Shown here piece by piece: positions 14,473-21,653 of a DNA stretch of 27,308 nt. How positions within the stretch are numbered: position 1 is the stretch's first letter; each line of letters begins with the position of its first letter. The stretch is from JBBPZA01 sp038199375 (GTDB lineage: Bacteria > Actinomycetota > Thermoleophilia > Solirubrobacterales > Solirubrobacteraceae). The translations under genes and the position numbers were made by a program. The stretch lies in the NCBI GenBank assembly GCA_038199375.1, contig JBBPZA010000019.1, positions 1 through 27,308 of the forward strand. The letters are read 5' to 3'. The notes under the pieces are model-generated. The model searched no databases and was not told where the DNA came from. It saw only the letters and a list, made by a program, of their open reading frames with translations.

Positions 14473-15011
14473 CACTCCTCGTAGACGACGAGCGAATGGA
14501 CGTCGAAGGGCGCCAGGCGCTCGCGACCGCCGAGGAACGCGAGCTCGACGAGGAACCCGCAGCCCGCGACCTCGCCTCCGAGTTGCTCGACGAGCTCGCA
14601 GAGCGCCCGCGCGGTTCCGCCCGTCGCGAGCAGGTCGTCGTGCAGGAGCACGCGGGCGCCGTGCGTGAAGGCGTCGGCGTGCATCTCGAGCGCGTCGATG
14701 CCGTACTCGAGCAGGTACTCCGCCGAGACCTTCTCGTCGAAGGGCAGCTTGCCCGGCTTGCGCGCCGGCACGAACCCGGCCCCGATGCGCTGGGCCAGGG
14801 CGGCCCCGAGGATGAAGCCCCGCGCCTCGGGAGCGAGCACGAGATCGACGTCCAGGGCCCGCGCGCGGTCGGCGAGCCCCTCGACCGCCTGGGTCATCGC
14901 CTCCGGGTCGAGGAGCAGCGGCGTGATGTCCTTGAAGACGATGCCGGGCTTGGGGAAGTCCGGTACGTCGCGGATGCGGGTGCGCAGGTCGACCGGGGGA
15001 GCGGTGCTCAT
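14472..15011 (-). CDS. apt: Adenine phosphoribosyltransferase
   Basis: It salvages adenine to AMP using PRPP, in the cytoplasm. The 179-residue length and order are standard: IRDVPDFPKPGIVFKDITPLL (here split as IRDVPDFPKPGI and VFKDITPLL), LAPEARGFILGAALA, VPARKPGKLP, the YLLEYGIDALEMH segment, and the PRPP loop VLLHDDLLATGGTA; the common form is VDDLLATGGT, so His replaces the usual Val or Ile before DD. Start ATG 15011 overlaps the stop of the MerR-type gene by ATGA, and its own stop overlaps the next start. It belongs to the minus-strand train. Confidence 0.95.
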   Translation of the reverse strand: MSTAPPVDLRTRIRDVPDFPKPGIVFKDITPLLLDPEAMTQAVEGLADRARALDVDLVLAPEARGFILGAALAQRIGAGFVPARKPGKLPFDEKVSAEYLLEYGIDALEMHADAFTHGARVLLHDDLLATGGTARALCELVEQLGGEVAGCGFLVELAFLGGRERLAPFDVHSLVVYEE

Positions 15012-15790
15012 CCCGCGATGCGGCGCAGGTCCCGGATCAGCAGCAGGTGCTTGAGGTGGCTGGCGACCGCCGCGAGGTTCTCGAGCGTCTCGATGGCCTC
15101 CTTGCGCCGCTCGGCGTTGTGCGAGCGAAGCGCCGGGGCGAGGATCTGCTGGAGGAGCGCCGCCTCCCGGTCGGCGGAGGTCCTGAAGACCTTCAGGTTG
15201 CGCCCCCCCACCCCGAACCGGGCGAGCTCTGAGACCGCCCGGATGATCTCGCGCTCGGTCTCGTCGTAGCAGGTGATTCCCGCGCGGACCTCGCCCTTGA
15301 TGACGCCGTACTCCTCGAGCTCGCGCACGAGCTTGGGGTCGCCGCCCGTCTCCGCGAGGACGTCCTCGAGGGTGAACAGCGCCCCGCGATCGCTGACGGT
15401 CACGCCCTGTCGGCGGATGCCGCGACCGCCGTCGCGGGGTGGGCGGGTGATGCGCGGCGGCGCGTCTTCGGCCGTCCGGCCCGAGGCGAGCTCCTGGCGG
15501 ATCACCCGCAGCGGCAGGAACTCGTCGCGCTGCAGGCGCAGGATCGTACGCAGCCGTGCCAGGTCGCTCACGCTGTAGAGGCGGTAGCCGCCCGGAGTGC
15601 GCCGGGGCGCCACGAGCTTCTGGTCCTCGAGGTAGCGCAGCTTGGAGATCGTGATGTCCGGGAACTCCTGCTGGAGGGTCTTGCACACCGCCCCGATGGT
15701 CATCGACTTGCGGTCTCGACGCGCGGGAGCGCTCTCACCGGGGTCGGGGATCTCGACGTCGGGCGGAGGGCTGGTGCGCGGAGTGCTCAT
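15008..15790 (-). CDS. MerR-family regulator (FtsR / Rv1828-like)
   Basis: A 260-residue DNA-binding regulator. The winged HTH (about residues 28-100) reads MTIGAVCKTLQQEFPDIT, then ISKLRYLEDQKLVAPRRTPGGYRLYSVSDLARLRTI in shorter pieces. A second helical domain follows (FTLEDVLAETGGDP, RELEEYGVIKGEVRAG, YDETEREIIRAVSEL), typical of the long MerR relatives represented by mycobacterial Rv1828 and corynebacterial FtsR, which control cell division and growth genes. The immediate upstream neighbour is a GarA-like FHA protein, as in Mycobacterium (Rv1827-Rv1828), which supports the assignment. ATG 15790 overlaps the FHA stop by ATGA. Confidence 0.85.
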   Translation of the reverse strand: MSTPRTSPPPDVEIPDPGESAPARRDRKSMTIGAVCKTLQQEFPDITISKLRYLEDQKLVAPRRTPGGYRLYSVSDLARLRTILRLQRDEFLPLRVIRQELASGRTAEDAPPRITRPPRDGGRGIRRQGVTVSDRGALFTLEDVLAETGGDPKLVRELEEYGVIKGEVRAGITCYDETEREIIRAVSELARFGVGGRNLKVFRTSADREAALLQQILAPALRSHNAERRKEAIETLENLAAVASHLKHLLLIRDLRRIAG

Positions 15791-16257
15791 TGGCGGCGGT
15801 AGGTGAGCTTGTACTTGCCGATCTGGAGCTCGTCGCCGTCGGCGAGCCGGTGGGATTCGACGCGCTGGCGGTTCACGTAGGTGCCGTTGAGCGAGCCGAG
15901 GTCGTCGAGGTAGTAGTCGGCGCCCCGCCGGACGAGCACGGCATGGTCGCGCGACACCGTCACGTCGTCGAGGAAGATGCCCGACTCCGGCCGGCGGCCG
16001 ACCGCCACCCGGTCGTCGGTCAGGCCGAAGCTCTCGCCCGTCCGTCCTCCGCCCGAGCGGATCATCAGCGCCGCACCGCCTTCCGCGACGACGTCCTCGA
16101 GCTCGATCGGCTCGATCTCCCCCGTCTCGCCGATCCGGTAGGTGGTCGTCGTGGCGTCGTCGGGCCGGTCTGAGGGGTTGAGGAAGGCCCCGCAGTTCGA
16201 GCAGTAGCTCGCGCCCTCCGCATTGACGAACGCGCACTCCGGACAGTTGATGGCCAT
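15787..16257 (-). CDS. FHA-domain protein with N-terminal zinc ribbon (GarA-like)
   Basis: A 156-residue phosphothreonine-binding signalling protein. Cys5, Cys8, Cys19 and Cys22 (CPEC and CSNC) form a zinc ribbon not found in mycobacterial GarA. A Thr-rich stretch TTTTYR (36-41) stands where GarA has its ETTSVFR site, phosphorylated by PknB/PknG. The FHA domain covers about 75-156: VAVGRRPES, VSRDHAVLV, DLGSLNGTYVN. GarA family members control glutamate metabolism by switching between self-binding and partner enzymes; the role here is inferred from family and synteny. It lies 36 nt after the RsiG-like gene. Confidence 0.87.
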   Translation of the reverse strand: MAINCPECAFVNAEGASYCSNCGAFLNPSDRPDDATTTTYRIGETGEIEPIELEDVVAEGGAALMIRSGGGRTGESFGLTDDRVAVGRRPESGIFLDDVTVSRDHAVLVRRGADYYLDDLGSLNGTYVNRQRVESHRLADGDELQIGKYKLTYRRQ

Positions 16258-16292
16258 CGTCGCGACTCCAGGGCTCGGCGGTGGGCGGCGCG

Positions 16293-16622
16293 CTACCGGG
16301 GGTTCCGGGGTTCGTCGCCCTCGGGAAGGTCGCCCTCGGGAAGGTCCTCCTCGGGAAGGTCCTCCTCGGGAGCGTCACCCTCAGCCGGGATGCGCCCGGA
16401 AAGGATGTCGGTCAGGCGGTCGACGTCCGCCCCGCTGAAGAGCTGCTCGCCGCTGTCGTGCTTCTTTCGCAGCCGGCTGGTGAGCTCGGCGCGGAGGATG
16501 TCGATCTTGCCGTGCAGGATCCGACGCCGGTAGGAGACCTCCAGTTCTTCCTCGGTGAGCTGGTCTATGAGGTCCTTCAGCTCCTGGTCGGAGAGGGCTC
16601 CGAGATCCGGAAAGGTGTCCAC
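16293..16622 (-). CDS. rsiG: RsiG-like c-di-GMP-responsive anti-sigma factor (single motif)
   Basis: A small helical protein of 109 residues. The conserved block FPDLGALSDQELKDLIDQL precedes EEELEVSYRRRILHGKIDIL. It carries E-x3-S-x2-R-x3-H-x3-D, which matches the c-di-GMP motif of RsiG, E-x3-S-x2-R-x3-Q-x3-D, with His for Gln. RsiG sequesters the WhiG sigma factor when c-di-GMP is bound; the Streptomyces protein has two motif copies, while one-copy homologues from early-branching actinobacteria work as dimers. Only one copy is present here. GTG 16622 is chosen because AAGGAG lies 6 nt upstream; an ATG frame further upstream exists. The C-terminus is a repetitive acidic tail. No whiG is in the window. 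Confidence 0.7.
   Translation of the reverse strand: MDTFPDLGALSDQELKDLIDQLTEEELEVSYRRRILHGKIDILRAELTSRLRKKHDSGEQLFSGADVDRLTDILSGRIPAEGDAPEEDLPEEDLPEGDLPEGDEPRNPR
16320..16379 (-). repeat. 15-nt tandem repeat encoding (E/G)(E)DLP units
   Basis: CTCGGGAAGGTC(C/G)(T/C)C recurs with exact 15-nt spacing from 16320, 16335, 16350 and (diverged) 16365. It encodes the acidic tail PEEDLPEEDLPEGDLPEGD of the RsiG-like protein and is likely length-variable. Confidence 0.8.
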
Positions 16623-16661
16623 GCGGTCTCCTTGGCGCATGCGGCGGGCGAGCAATGCGCG

Positions 16662-16692
16662 AGTATACCCCTGTTCACCCCCACAGGGTCAA
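16662..16692 (-). promoter_or_regulatory. Internal promoter for the rsiG-FHA-merR genes
   Basis: TTGACC (16687-16692) and TATACT (16662-16667) on the minus strand, 19 nt apart, lie in the 72-nt gap after pgsA. The leader would be about 35 nt with a good AAGGAG site. The spacer holds an inverted repeat CCCTGT-N8-ACAGGG (16669-16688), a possible operator or weak terminator of pgsA. Confidence 0.5.
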
Positions 16693-16694
16693 GC

Positions 16695-17435
16695 TCAACT
16701 TGAGGGTCGAGCACGAAGGTGCAGGACCCCGTCGCGGACGTAGAGGGCGGTCGACACGAGGGTGAGCGCGAGCCCGACGTAGAGGCCCAGGAGCGCGAGG
16801 AAGCGGACGTCCATCATCGCCCAGAAGGGTGCACCGAGCGTCCACCAGATCCCGATGCGCCCGAACCAGTTGATCTCGAGCTCGAAGTCATGACGCATGC
16901 CGTAGCGCGCGAGGGCCAGCATGAACAGCTCCCGAGCCACGAGCACGGCCAGCGCCCAGCGCGGAAGCAGCTCAAAGTGCCAGCAGACGGCGAGGCCCGT
17001 CACGACGAGCAGCCGATCCACGAGCGGATCCATGATCGCGCCGAGCCGGCTGTACTGGCCGGTGACGCGGGCGACGATGCCGTCGAGATAGTCGGTGATC
17101 GCCAGCACCCAGTACAGGAGCGCTCCGGCGACGGTGGTCCCGTCGCCGGAGGCCAATGCGATGGCAACGAACACGGGGATCCCGGCGAGTCGCAGGGCGA
17201 CGATGAGGTTGGGGACCGTCCACGGGTTGAGCGGGCGCCCGGCGAGGGTCTCGGGCGGCGGCGGGCCGGACCGGTCGAAGCCGAAGAGGCGGCGGACGGT
17301 GAGGCGGGCTCGCCCGCCCGCCTCACGGGCCCGCTCGCCGCGTGTGGCGGCGCTCTCGCCGGCCTGCTCACGGCGCAGCGCCGAATCGCGCGCCCCCTCG
17401 CCCGACGAGCGGTCGCTCAGGGGAGCGTCCGCCAC
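16695..17435 (-). CDS. pgsA: CDP-alcohol phosphatidyltransferase (PgsA-like)
   Basis: Membrane enzyme that transfers a phosphatidyl group from CDP-diacylglycerol to an alcohol, probably glycerol-3-phosphate. The CAP signature D-x2-D-G-x2-A-R-x8-G-x3-D-x3-D is complete (Asp115, Asp118, Gly119, Ala122, Arg123, Gly132, Asp136, Asp140). About six TM helices follow, beginning at NPWTVPNLIVALRLAGIPVF. The first 65 residues are polar, charged and unusual for the family; since GTG 17435 overlaps the proS end by 19 nt, a later start is possible. Other CDP-alcohol transferases (for example for inositol phosphate) share the motif, so the substrate is not certain. Confidence 0.85.
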   Translation of the reverse strand: MADAPLSDRSSGEGARDSALRREQAGESAATRGERAREAGGRARLTVRRLFGFDRSGPPPPETLAGRPLNPWTVPNLIVALRLAGIPVFVAIALASGDGTTVAGALLYWVLAITDYLDGIVARVTGQYSRLGAIMDPLVDRLLVVTGLAVCWHFELLPRWALAVLVARELFMLALARYGMRHDFELEINWFGRIGIWWTLGAPFWAMMDVRFLALLGLYVGLALTLVSTALYVRDGVLHLRARPSS

Positions 17436-19099
17436 AGCTTCGCCACCGCCTCGGCCGTACCGTCAAGCGGCGCGGAACGTGCCTCCCGGCCGCGCCGAAC
17501 CTGGACCTCGACCTCGCCGGCGGCCAGCGTTCGCCGGCCTACGGTCAGGCGCAGCGGGCAGCCGAGCAGCTCGGCGTCGGTGAACTTCTCGCCCGGGCCG
17601 GCGTCCCGGTCGTCGTAGAGGACGTCGAGGCCGGCGGAGCGCAGCTCGTCGTAGAGCCGCTCGGCCAGCGCGTGCTCGTCGGTGCCGGGCCGCCCGCGCC
17701 CGACGAGCTCGACGTCGAACGGCGCGAGCGAGCGCGGCCACGAGATTCCCTGCTCGTCGGCGTACTGCTCGATGGCGGCGGCGCACACGCGCGCCGGTCC
17801 GATCCCGTAGGAGCCCATCCAGACGAGCTGCTCGGATCCCTGCTCGTCGAGGTAGGTGGCCGCGAGGGGCTCGGTGTAGCGGGTGCCCAGCTTGAAGATG
17901 TGAGCGAGCTCGATCGCCGGTTCGATGCGGATCTCACCGCCGTCGACCAGGTCGCCCGCCTCCACGCGCCGTACGTCGGCGCGCTGCGCGGCGAAGTCGC
18001 GGCCGGGCACGACCCCGCGCAGGTGGGTCTCGGGCCGGTTCGCCCCGGCCACGTAGCTGCCCTCCCCGACTCCTTCGTCGAGCAGGATCTCGACGTCCGC
18101 GCCGACGGGGCCGATGAATCCGGGTGGGCCGATGCTCCGCGCGATCTCCTCGGAATGGGCCGACCGGAAGGGCGCACCCAGCGCCTTGCCGAGCTTGACC
18201 TCGTTGACCCGGTGATCGCCGCGTACGACGACCAGCACCGTGCCGCGCTCCTCGACGACGACCGGGAACGCCTTGAGCAGCGCGCCCTCCGCTACGGAGA
18301 GGGCGCCGGCCACTTGAGCGACCGTCGTCTGCCCGGGAGTCGAGACCTCCTCGGGCGCGTCGAGCGCCGGCGCGAGCTCGACCGGCCGGGCGCGCGCCCG
18401 GGCGACCTCCACGTTCGCCGCGTACCCCCGGCCGATGGCGACCTCGTCCTCGCCCGCCGCGCACGGGGCCATGTACTCGTGGCCGCCCAGCCCGCCCATC
18501 ATCCCGACGTCGGCCTCGACCCGGTAGGTCTCCAGGCCCGCTCGGTCGAAGATGCGGTCATAGGCCGCCGCGTGCTTGTCGTAGGAGGCCTCCAGCCCCT
18601 CAAGGTCGCGGTCGAAGGAGTAGGAGTCCTTCATGACGAATTCCCTCGTCCGCAGGACCCCGGCCCTCGGCCGCGGCTCGTCGCGCTCCTTGGTCTGGAT
18701 CTGGTAGAGGATCAGCGGCAGGTCGCGATAGGAGCGCACGACCTGCGCGACGTGGACAGTGAGGGCCTCCTCGTGGGTCATCGCGAGGACGAGCTCGGCG
18801 CCCTTGCGGTCGCGCAGCTTGAAGAGCTCCTCGATCTTGTAGCGGTCCGTCCGCTTCCACGCCTCGGCCGGCTGGAGGACGGGCATCGACATCTCGTGCG
18901 CGCCGATGGCGTCTAGCTCCTCGCGCGCGATCTGCGCAGCTTTCTGGTGCGCGCGCCAGCCCGCGGGAAGGTAGGTCCAGAGCCCGGCGCCCACCTGGCG
19001 GATGAGCCCCGCGCGGACCATGAGCTTGTGGGATACGGCCTCCGCGTCGCCCGGCGGCTGGCGCTCGGTTGGCAGGAAGTAGCCCGAGAGGCGCGTCAC
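17417..19099 (-). CDS. proS: Prolyl-tRNA synthetase (bacterial type, with editing domain)
   Basis: Charges tRNA-Pro with proline. Class II motifs are in order: motif 1 region VRAGLIRQVGAGLWTYLP, motif 2 RTREFVMKDSYSFD, motif 3 GSYGIGPARVCAAAIEQ. Between motifs 2 and 3 lies the YbaK-like editing insertion (about residues 225-380, with LLKAFPVVV and VVRGDHRVNEVKLGKAL) that removes mischarged alanine. The C-terminal 100 residues are the anticodon-binding domain (RLYDELRSAGLDVLYDDRD, GPGEKFTDAELLGCP). GTG 19099 is chosen because TACGCT lies 8 nt upstream and TRLSGYFLPT is the conserved N-terminus. It heads the minus-strand gene train. Confidence 0.96.
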   Translation of the reverse strand: MTRLSGYFLPTERQPPGDAEAVSHKLMVRAGLIRQVGAGLWTYLPAGWRAHQKAAQIAREELDAIGAHEMSMPVLQPAEAWKRTDRYKIEELFKLRDRKGAELVLAMTHEEALTVHVAQVVRSYRDLPLILYQIQTKERDEPRPRAGVLRTREFVMKDSYSFDRDLEGLEASYDKHAAAYDRIFDRAGLETYRVEADVGMMGGLGGHEYMAPCAAGEDEVAIGRGYAANVEVARARARPVELAPALDAPEEVSTPGQTTVAQVAGALSVAEGALLKAFPVVVEERGTVLVVVRGDHRVNEVKLGKALGAPFRSAHSEEIARSIGPPGFIGPVGADVEILLDEGVGEGSYVAGANRPETHLRGVVPGRDFAAQRADVRRVEAGDLVDGGEIRIEPAIELAHIFKLGTRYTEPLAATYLDEQGSEQLVWMGSYGIGPARVCAAAIEQYADEQGISWPRSLAPFDVELVGRGRPGTDEHALAERLYDELRSAGLDVLYDDRDAGPGEKFTDAELLGCPLRLTVGRRTLAAGEVEVQVRRGREARSAPLDGTAEAVAKLWRTLP

Positions 19100-19107
19100 T
19101 GCGCGCA

Positions 19108-19113
19108 AGCGTA
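19108..19113 (-). promoter_or_regulatory. -10 box of proS
   Basis: TACGCT on the minus strand ends 8 nt before GTG 19099, placing transcription start about 2 nt before the start codon. The frame is open further upstream, so this box helps fix the start. Confidence 0.45.
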
Positions 19114-19187
19114 GTCGTCCGCTCGCGCGCGCCGTGCATCCGGGTCGCACGGCTGGACGACCGGGGTCGCCGGCGCGTGCGCTGCGC

Positions 19188-19193
19188 TACATT
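19188..19193 (+). promoter_or_regulatory. Candidate -10 box of first glycoside-hydrolase-like gene
   Basis: TACATT in the 166-nt divergent gap after proS would give a leader of about 65 nt before ATG 19266. No clear -35 and no strong ribosome binding site are visible. Confidence 0.3.
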
Positions 19194-19265
19194 CTCGCGA
19201 CCCCTGTGCCGGCCCGGCAAGGCAGCCGCGCCCGGCCGCCTCCGCATCCCGTCCCCTACGTCCCC

Positions 19266-20882
19266 ATGGAGGCCATGACCCTCGCCCGCTCACCCAGGAT
19301 CGCCGCGCTCACGCTGTGTGCGGCGGCCATCGCCACGTTCGCCTGGTCACTCGGTCCGGGCGCGGCGCCGGCGCCGGCCAACCAGTCGATGCTCTCCCTC
19401 ATGCAGGACGACGACCTGCTGGTCTACCGGGGCAACATCGAGAAGATCAGCACGCTGAACCGGATGAAGGCGCTCGGCGTCGACGCTGTCCGCGTCACCG
19501 TCCTGTGGAGCGTCGTCGCCGAGGGAAAGAAGAACAACAAGCGCGCCAACGACCCGCGCGGCTACCCCGCGCGCAACTGGGACCGCTACGACACCCTCGT
19601 CTACACCGCGCGGCAGGCGGGCGTCGCGGTGCTCTTCAACGTGACCGGGCCGGGGCCGACCTACGGGCACGAGAGGCCGCCGCGCAACCGGGCCGCCAGC
19701 AAGAAGACCTGGAAGCCCAAGGCCAGGGAGTTCGCCAAGTTCGTCGAGGCCGTGGGCAAGCGCTACTCGGGGACCTACCGGGACGAGAACGTCAAGCTGA
19801 CCATCCCCCGCGTCAACCTCTGGTCGATCTACAACGAGCCCAACCAGGGGGGCTGGCTCACCCCCCAGTTCGACGTCGAGCCCACGCTCAAGCAGAAGAT
19901 CGCCATCTCGCCGATCCTCTACCGCGAGCTCTACCTGCGCGGTCGCCGTGCGCTTGCCAAGTCAGGCCACGACGACGACGTCATCCTCCTCGGCGAGACG
20001 GCGCCGCTGGGCGACCCCAAGGGTCGCAAGACCGATCGCAAGGCGATGTCCCCGGTCGAGTTCATCAGCGAGATGATGTGCATCGCGCCCAACGGCAGGC
20101 CCTACAAGGGCAGGCAGGCCACCGCTCGCAAGTGCGACATGTTCGACAAGCTGGGTCCGATCGAGGCCACCGCCTTCGCCCACCACCCCTATACCCGGAG
20201 CGACGCACCGACCCAACCGCCCTCGCGCAGCGGCTACACGCTGGGCAACATCTCGCAGCTGGGGACCGCGCTGGACAGCTACGCGCAGAAGTCGGGGGGC
20301 GACATCCCCTCCGGGCTGCCTCTGCTGCTGACCGAGTACGGCTATGAGACCGATCCGCCCGACCCCATCTCGGGGATCTCGCCCGAGCTCCAGGCCCAGT
20401 ACATCAACGAGGGCGACTTCATCCTCTACCAGAACCCGCGGATCATCGGGAACACGCAGTTCCTGCTGCGCGACGTGCCGCCCGTCAGGTCGGCCAAGAA
20501 GGGCAGCCAGGCGTACTGGTTCACCTACCAGTCGGGGCTCTTCTACCAGAACGACCAACCCAAGCCTGCCGCCTTGGCCTACGGGCTTCCGCTCGTCCTC
20601 AACGTCGCCGGACGCGACGGCGCCGGTGGAGGCACCGTCAACGTGTGGGGGCAGCTGCGCTTCCGGCCCAACGGAGCGCAGGGCGACACCGTGCAGCTGT
20701 TCTTCCGCCCAGAGGGGTCGACGCAGTGGACCGCCAACGGCGACCCCATCCCGGTGACCAGCCCGTTCGGCTACTTCACGGCCCAGCGGTCGGCCCCCGC
20801 CTCGGGCACCTGGCGAGCGGTGTGGTCGGGGAGCCAGGCGCCGACGGTCTTCGCCAGCCGCGAGGTCAAGGTCCAGTTCTGA
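19266..20882 (+). CDS. Secreted glycoside-hydrolase-like protein (clan GH-A fold), copy 1
   Basis: A 538-residue exported protein with a signal peptide (residues 1 to about 37, ending APAPANQ). The body is a TIM-barrel of the GH5/GH39-like kind: VRVTVLWSVVAEG near strand 2, the proton-donor motif YNEPNQGGWL with Glu191, HHPYT at 307-311, and the nucleophile motif LLTEYGYET with Glu357. Residues about 430-538 form a beta-rich C-terminal domain (LRFRPNGAQGDTVQLFFRPEG) that may bind sugar or wall. Substrate is unknown. It is a paralogue of the protein at 21654, with the same NEPN-x-G-x-WLTPQF signature. ATG 19266 or ATG 19275 may be the start. Confidence 0.82.
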   Translation: MEAMTLARSPRIAALTLCAAAIATFAWSLGPGAAPAPANQSMLSLMQDDDLLVYRGNIEKISTLNRMKALGVDAVRVTVLWSVVAEGKKNNKRANDPRGYPARNWDRYDTLVYTARQAGVAVLFNVTGPGPTYGHERPPRNRAASKKTWKPKAREFAKFVEAVGKRYSGTYRDENVKLTIPRVNLWSIYNEPNQGGWLTPQFDVEPTLKQKIAISPILYRELYLRGRRALAKSGHDDDVILLGETAPLGDPKGRKTDRKAMSPVEFISEMMCIAPNGRPYKGRQATARKCDMFDKLGPIEATAFAHHPYTRSDAPTQPPSRSGYTLGNISQLGTALDSYAQKSGGDIPSGLPLLLTEYGYETDPPDPISGISPELQAQYINEGDFILYQNPRIIGNTQFLLRDVPPVRSAKKGSQAYWFTYQSGLFYQNDQPKPAALAYGLPLVLNVAGRDGAGGGTVNVWGQLRFRPNGAQGDTVQLFFRPEGSTQWTANGDPIPVTSPFGYFTAQRSAPASGTWRAVWSGSQAPTVFASREVKVQF

Positions 20883-20923
20883 CCGCGATCCATGCCCCCA
20901 CCGAGGCGCCGGGCGGCGCCCCG

Positions 20924-21646
20924 GTGGACGGCTACGACCCCGACAACCTCCTCGACCGGATCTCGTGCACGGCGACGCTCGAGCTCCAGTACCGCCACAT
21001 CGAGCGGCGCGAGCGCGAGATCCTCGCCGCGAGGCTCGGCCTGTTGGGCGGGCGCGTACTCTCGGTGGGCTGCGGCTGGCATCCGGGGCGCCACCTCTTC
21101 CCGGCGCCCGCATTCCACATGGTGGGCGTCGACCTCGACCCGGCCAAGGTCGCGGCCGCCCGTGCGCGAGGATCCGTCGACGAGGCCCACGTCGGCCGGG
21201 CCGGGTCGCTCGACTTCCCGGAGCGGACCTTCGACGTCGTCCTCTACCGGCAGGTCCTCCACCACGTCGTCCACCACCAGCCGCTGTCGCCGTGCTTCGA
21301 CGAGGCAGCGCGGCTGCTGGCGCCGGGCGGTGCAATGGTCGCGGTCGAGCCAGGGCTCTGGCATCCGGTGGGCGCGGCGCTGGCCGCGGCCAACCGGCTG
21401 GGCCTCGGCCCGCGGGTCCACGGCACCCCTGACGACGTCCCGTTGTCGGCGCGCCGGCTGCGCGCCGATGCTCTCACGGCGGGGCTCGAGCCCGAGCTGC
21501 ACGCCGTGACCTACACCTGGCGGCGCATGCCTCCGCCCCTCCAGCGCGCGCTGTGGAGGCTCGATCGACTGGGCTCGCGCCCGAGGCTCCACCCCTTTGG
21601 CCACACGCTCATGCTCATCGCGCGGCGCAACTCCGCGGCCCTATGA
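20924..21646 (+). CDS. SAM-dependent methyltransferase (class I)
   Basis: Class I Rossmann methyltransferase. Motif I is VLSVGCGWHPGRHLFP, the acidic ribose-binding end of strand 2 is VGVDLDPAKVAAARA, then FDVVLYRQVLHHVVHHQ (motif II/post) and the LLAPGGAMVAVEPG turn. It resembles small-molecule or polyketide/sugar methyltransferases with a variable C-terminal lid. The start is uncertain: GTG 20924 is the first normal start after the preceding stop; GTG 20822 would overlap the preceding gene by 60 nt; a CTG at 20879 overlapping that gene's stop (CTGA) would give tight coupling. It sits between two paralogous secreted hydrolases. Confidence 0.8.
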   Translation: MDGYDPDNLLDRISCTATLELQYRHIERREREILAARLGLLGGRVLSVGCGWHPGRHLFPAPAFHMVGVDLDPAKVAAARARGSVDEAHVGRAGSLDFPERTFDVVLYRQVLHHVVHHQPLSPCFDEAARLLAPGGAMVAVEPGLWHPVGAALAAANRLGLGPRVHGTPDDVPLSARRLRADALTAGLEPELHAVTYTWRRMPPPLQRALWRLDRLGSRPRLHPFGHTLMLIARRNSAAL

Positions 21647-21647
21647 T
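21642..21647 (+). promoter_or_regulatory. -10 box giving a leaderless transcript at 21654
   Basis: TATGAT, one mismatch from TATAAT, ends exactly 7 nt before the GTG at 21654, so +1 falls on the start codon. It is inside the last codons and stop of the methyltransferase gene, giving the second hydrolase gene its own promoter. Confidence 0.55.
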
Positions 21648-21653
21648 CGTTAG

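Noticed and set aside
14997..15020. Possible separate small gene at the apt/MerR junction
   Set aside because: The region is explained by the ATGA overlap of the two genes.
12680..15269. Very long open frames on the plus strand opposite the flavoprotein, apt and MerR genes
   Set aside because: They are antisense shadows created by high GC; the minus-strand frames carry all the conserved motifs.
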